A stretch of 15,354 bases of DNA, taken from Cloacimonetes bacterium UBA5284. Lineage in GTDB: Bacteria > Cloacimonadota > Cloacimonadia > Cloacimonadales > Cloacimonadaceae. The DNA lies in NCBI GenBank assembly GCA_002410505.1, contig DHSO01000027.1, positions 1 to 15,354 on the forward strand. The letters run 5' to 3'. This document shows positions 12,893-15,354 of the stretch, piece by piece. Within the stretch, counting starts at the first letter, position 1. Each line of letters begins with the position of its first letter. The position numbers and the translations under genes were made by a program. Below the pieces are notes generated by a model, which worked only from the letters and a program-made list of their open reading frames with translations, was not told the origin of the DNA and did no database searches.

Positions 12893-14481
12893 AGCCAAGA
12901 CAGCGAAAAGCTCTAATCACGATTGCCGGAGTGTGGATCCTTACCGCCACTCTGCTGCTGATCGCCACCAACGCCTTTGCCCAAGATCGGCCAGGCCAGG
13001 GAAATGTGTATAATCAATTACAGGTTTTCGTGGAGGTTTTACAAAAGCTCAAACAGAATTATGTAACAGATCTTTCCGATGAGGAGCTGATTGAAGAAGC
13101 CATCAAAGGCATGCTGCGCTCTACCGATCCTCACACTACATATTTTACCCGCGATGAATTTCAGGATTTTACCACCAGCACCAAAGGTTCTTTCGGCGGA
13201 TTGGGCATTCAGATCGACAAAATTGGCGATTACATAACCGTGGTATCCCCTATCGAAGGCACTCCCGCCTATCGAATGGGCATCACCGCCGGCGACCGCA
13301 TCATCAAAGTGGACGGTGAAAGCATCGTGGGCGTTACTACCGACGAATCCATCAAAAAAATGCGCGGCAAGGTGGGCAGCACAGTAGTAATAACCATATC
13401 GCGGCCGGGAATCCCCGAACCCATAGACTTTACCATAATTCGTGAAAACATAAAGATCAAAAGCGTGCCCTACAGCTTCAAGCTGGAAAACGGGGTAGGC
13501 TACCTGCGCATCAGCCAGTTCAACGAAAACACCACTTCAGAATTGCGCACGGCTTTGGGCGCTTTGGAAGACGAGGGCATTCGTGGCCTCATCATAGATC
13601 TTCGCTTCAATCCCGGCGGCCTGCTGGATCAGGCGGTAGATACAGTGAATGAATTCATCGGCCACAACAAACTGGTGGTGGAGACCCGCGGCCGCACACG
13701 AAACGACGCACTGTATACCAGATACAAGAGCAAAGAACGTAACTACCCCATCGTGGTGCTGGTAAATGAAGCTTCCGCTTCCGCTTCCGAGATCTTTGCC
13801 GGTAGTCTGCAGGATTGGGACAAAGGCCTGGTGATGGGTAAAAACACCTTTGGCAAAGGCAGTGTACAACAGCTTTTCCCGCTCAGCAATGGCAATGGCG
13901 TGAAAGTGACCACTTCGTATTATTACATCAAAAGTGGACGATGCATACACAAGATGAGCAATGACAAGCTATTGACCGGCAAGGAAGTAAGCGATAGCGA
14001 TCTGAAGCAGGAAGACGAGAAAAACCACGACCAGGTATATCATACCGAGAATGGCCGGGAAGTATATGGCGGCGGCGGCATCAGCCCGGATATCGAAGTG
14101 GAAAACGATCTGCTGTCCCGCTTCGGTGTGGAATTGCGGCGCAACAATTCTTTCTTCAATTTTGCCGTGGATTATCTGGTGGATCACAATCATCAAGTGT
14201 CTCTTTCCCCACAAATTACTCCCGCCTTGATGGATGAGTTTCTCGCTTATGTCCGCAGCCAGGATATCAGCTACACACCGGCTGATCTGGATAGCACCCG
14301 CAGCTTCATAGAAAACAGTATTAAGAGTGAATTGGTACGCAAGGTGCATGGCGACCAAGAAGCATATAAAATCACAATTTCGCAAGATAAGCAATTGCAA
14401 CAGGCCATTGATCTGTTCGATAAACACAGCAGCTTGGAAGAGATGTTTATCTACGCCGAAAGTCAAAAGAAACAGAGGTAG
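12889..14481 (+). CDS. ctpA: S41-family C-terminal processing protease (CtpA/Prc type)
   Basis: This exported serine protease is of the tail-specific/carboxy-terminal processing family. A basic start and hydrophobic segment (about 8-28) end in NAFA, with a likely signal peptidase site after A31. An N-terminal helical part follows. The PDZ domain runs from about 95 to 185 (KGSFGGLGIQI at 99-109, MGITAGDRIIKVDG at 130-143). The S41 catalytic core has YLRISQF (205-211), LRFNPGGLL (238-246), ASASASEIFAGSLQD (295-309) and GKNTFGKGSVQ (317-327). S298 and K323 form the Ser-Lys dyad, with the same 25-residue spacing as in E. coli Prc. The C-terminal part, from about 405 to 530, is a lineage-type extension without clear motif. 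It probably degrades or trims periplasmic substrates. It overlaps tmk by 4 nt, and the response regulator follows after 3 nt. Confidence 0.93.
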   Translation: MKPRQRKALITIAGVWILTATLLLIATNAFAQDRPGQGNVYNQLQVFVEVLQKLKQNYVTDLSDEELIEEAIKGMLRSTDPHTTYFTRDEFQDFTTSTKGSFGGLGIQIDKIGDYITVVSPIEGTPAYRMGITAGDRIIKVDGESIVGVTTDESIKKMRGKVGSTVVITISRPGIPEPIDFTIIRENIKIKSVPYSFKLENGVGYLRISQFNENTTSELRTALGALEDEGIRGLIIDLRFNPGGLLDQAVDTVNEFIGHNKLVVETRGRTRNDALYTRYKSKERNYPIVVLVNEASASASEIFAGSLQDWDKGLVMGKNTFGKGSVQQLFPLSNGNGVKVTTSYYYIKSGRCIHKMSNDKLLTGKEVSDSDLKQEDEKNHDQVYHTENGREVYGGGGISPDIEVENDLLSRFGVELRRNNSFFNFAVDYLVDHNHQVSLSPQITPALMDEFLAYVRSQDISYTPADLDSTRSFIENSIKSELVRKVHGDQEAYKITISQDKQLQQAIDLFDKHSSLEEMFIYAESQKKQR

Positions 14482-14484
14482 GGA

Positions 14485-15168
14485 ATGTATACCTTCGACG
14501 AAATTAAAGACATGCTCATTTATATTGCTGATGATGACGAGATCAATCTTAAACTCATCAAAAGCGTTCTAAATCAAGCAGGGTTCTCAAACATGAAACT
14601 CTTTTTCAGCGGCAAAGCCATGATGAAAGAGATCACACAAATCCGACCTGATCTCCTGCTGTTGGACATCATGATGCCGGGCTTCAGCGGATATGACGTG
14701 CTGGAATGCATCAAGCAAGATCCACAGGTCGCGGACATCCCCATCATCATGATTACAGCCGCTTCACTGGACGATAATATGGAGCCCCTGGCCCGCAGTT
14801 TCGAGCTGGGCGCGATGGATTACATCAGCAAACCCTTCTCCAATCTGGAATTGGTCCAAAGAGTAAAATCAGCTTTACGCATGGAAAAGCAGCGTCAGGC
14901 TTTGGAAATAGCTGCCACCCAGATCCGTTCTCTGGAAAAGCTGTTGCCCATCTGCTCCTATTGCAAAAAGATCAGGGCCGACAAAAACTATTGGCAGGAA
15001 GTGGAAGGCTACATCAGTGATCATACCGATACCATGTTTTCACACTCCATCTGCCCGGATTGCTATGAAGCCCATGTAAAACCGCAATTAGAGCGTCTGA
15101 GAAACGAAAAGAAGAATAAAGATAACGGCGGGAAACAGGATCCTGACCCTGATACCAAGAAGTCTTAG
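14485..15168 (+). CDS. Response regulator with C-terminal CxxC...CxxC domain
   Basis: An intact receiver domain occupies about 11-130: acidic residues D17/D18, phosphoacceptor D61 (in LLLLDIMMPG), T91 and K116 (in SKPF). A probable coiled-coil linker (about 119-150) leads to a compact C-terminal domain: LPICSYCKKIRADKNYW (153-169), then VEGYI, SHSICPDC (185-192). C156, C159, C189 and C192 could bind one metal ion, probably zinc. The pattern of CxxCKKIR, a W, and SHxxCPxC also occurs, as I recall it, at the ends of PAS-type sensor proteins and receiver proteins, with no settled function. There is no helix-turn-helix, GGDEF, EAL or HD motif. The tail (NEKKNKDNGGK...) is charged and disordered. 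No histidine kinase is in the window. The start at 14485 has GAGG 6 nt upstream; ATG 14512 is an alternative that would begin at MLIYIADDDE. Confidence 0.88.
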   Translation: MYTFDEIKDMLIYIADDDEINLKLIKSVLNQAGFSNMKLFFSGKAMMKEITQIRPDLLLLDIMMPGFSGYDVLECIKQDPQVADIPIIMITAASLDDNMEPLARSFELGAMDYISKPFSNLELVQRVKSALRMEKQRQALEIAATQIRSLEKLLPICSYCKKIRADKNYWQEVEGYISDHTDTMFSHSICPDCYEAHVKPQLERLRNEKKNKDNGGKQDPDPDTKKS

Positions 15169-15188
15169 TCTCCTGCAATATATAGCTT

Positions 15189-15228
15189 AAGTCGGATAAT
15201 CACACATTGTGCTTGTCCGGCTTTTTTT
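15189..15228 (+). terminator. Intrinsic terminator after the response regulator gene
   Basis: Arms 15189-15199 (AAGTCGGATAA) and 15213-15223 (TTGTCCGGCTT) pair with two G-T wobbles. After one T/C mismatch a 4-bp inner stem (CACA/TGTG) closes a 3-nt loop. Seven consecutive Ts (15222-15228) follow, the classic arrangement. It lies 20 nt after the last stop codon and has no equivalent inside the preceding 15 kb. Confidence 0.9.
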
Positions 15229-15234
15229 ATTATG

Positions 15235-15287
15235 ATGCGCTTTGTAGCCGCATATCAAATCAAATATGTGGAAGTATGCCGCTTCCA
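15235..15287. repeat. Two short hairpins in the intergenic tail
   Basis: ATGCG (15235-15239) pairs with CGCAT (15249-15253). TGGAAG (15269-15274) pairs with CTTCCA (15282-15287) around a 7-nt loop. The stems are short (5 and 6 bp), and significance is uncertain. They lie between the terminator and the CCGTAGG motifs. Confidence 0.3.
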
Positions 15288-15288
15288 G

Positions 15289-15354
15289 CCCCGTAGGCAC
15301 GACAGTTTAGATAGCCTCGTAGATCCCGTGAATAAACCTTGAAAGTGCCGTAGG
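15289..15354. repeat. Repeated CCGTAGG motifs, edge of a possible intergenic repeat element
   Basis: CCGTAGG occurs at 15291-15297 (context CCCCGTAGGCAC) and again at 15348-15354 (context AGTGCCGTAGG, cut by the window edge), 57 nt apart. A diverged form CTCGTAG lies between them (15316-15322). The first copy reads GCC-CCGTA-GGCAC, and the second is preceded by GTGCC, so each could form a small GTGCC/GGCAC palindrome around GTA. This looks like the beginning of a dispersed or tandem non-coding repeat rather than a gene. The family is not identified, and no open frame of note is present from 15229 to the end. Confidence 0.4.

Noticed and set aside
13771..13790. Tandem GCTTCC repeats in the protease gene
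   Set aside because: They encode the conserved Ala-Ser repeats of the S41 active site (ASASASE) and need no other explanation.
15169..15354. CRISPR array or tRNA in the right-hand tail
   Set aside because: There are only two exact 7-mers with unequal surroundings, no regular repeat-spacer structure and no cloverleaf. A dispersed palindrome fits better.

Overview
The window is a gene-dense bacterial chromosome segment. Eighteen genes all lie on the + strand between 204 and 15168, closely packed or overlapping, with no tRNA, rRNA, insertion sequence or CRISPR array. The content suggests a diderm (Gram-negative-type) bacterium. It has a split ADP-heptose branch (heptose-7-phosphate kinase and heptose-1-phosphate adenylyltransferase) for LPS-type sugars, an exported S41 processing protease with a signal peptide, an RseC-like membrane protein and de novo NAD, purine and folate genes. 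The style resembles uncultured FCB-group or Candidatus Cloacimonadota genomes, but this placement is an inference without database support and is given with low confidence.

Layout. Positions 1-203 hold an AT-rich stretch, a perfect 17-bp hairpin (38-75, probable bidirectional terminator) and a short leader whose last open frame runs into the first gene through a TAATG junction. The genes follow in this order: der (ribosome-assembly GTPase), plsY (phospholipid synthesis), purF (purine synthesis), hldA and hldC (ADP-heptose), an RseC-family redox/membrane protein, folB and folK (folate), a shortened glmU (UDP-GlcNAc), a HIT-family nucleotide phosphorylase/hydrolase, a membrane-anchored LytR_C protein, rsfS (ribosome silencing), argS, rimI, nadB (NAD), tmk (dTMP kinase), an S41 C-terminal processing protease, and a response regulator with a cysteine-rich C-terminal domain. 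A second hairpin with a 7-T tract (15189-15228) ends the block. A short intergenic stretch with repeated CCGTAGG motifs runs off the right edge.

How the genes work together. Seventeen consecutive junctions have gaps of at most 13 nt and eleven overlap, commonly as ATGA, TGATG or 8-14 nt overlaps. This looks like one long polycistronic unit with extensive translational coupling, bounded by the two hairpins. The products share no single pathway. They serve growth in general: ribosome assembly and translation (der, rsfS, argS, rimI), nucleotide, NAD and folate precursors (purF, folB, folK, nadB, tmk), and envelope synthesis and maintenance (plsY, hldA, hldC, glmU, LytR_C protein, S41 protease).

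I saw no defence, mobile or obviously novel multi-gene system. The points most worth a second look are: an ArgRS whose class I HIGH signature reads NIVS while KMSKR is intact; a 342-residue GlmU that stops before the acetyltransferase active site; a response regulator with a CxxC...CxxC output domain of unclear function; the unusually long mixed operon; and the repeated element at the right edge.
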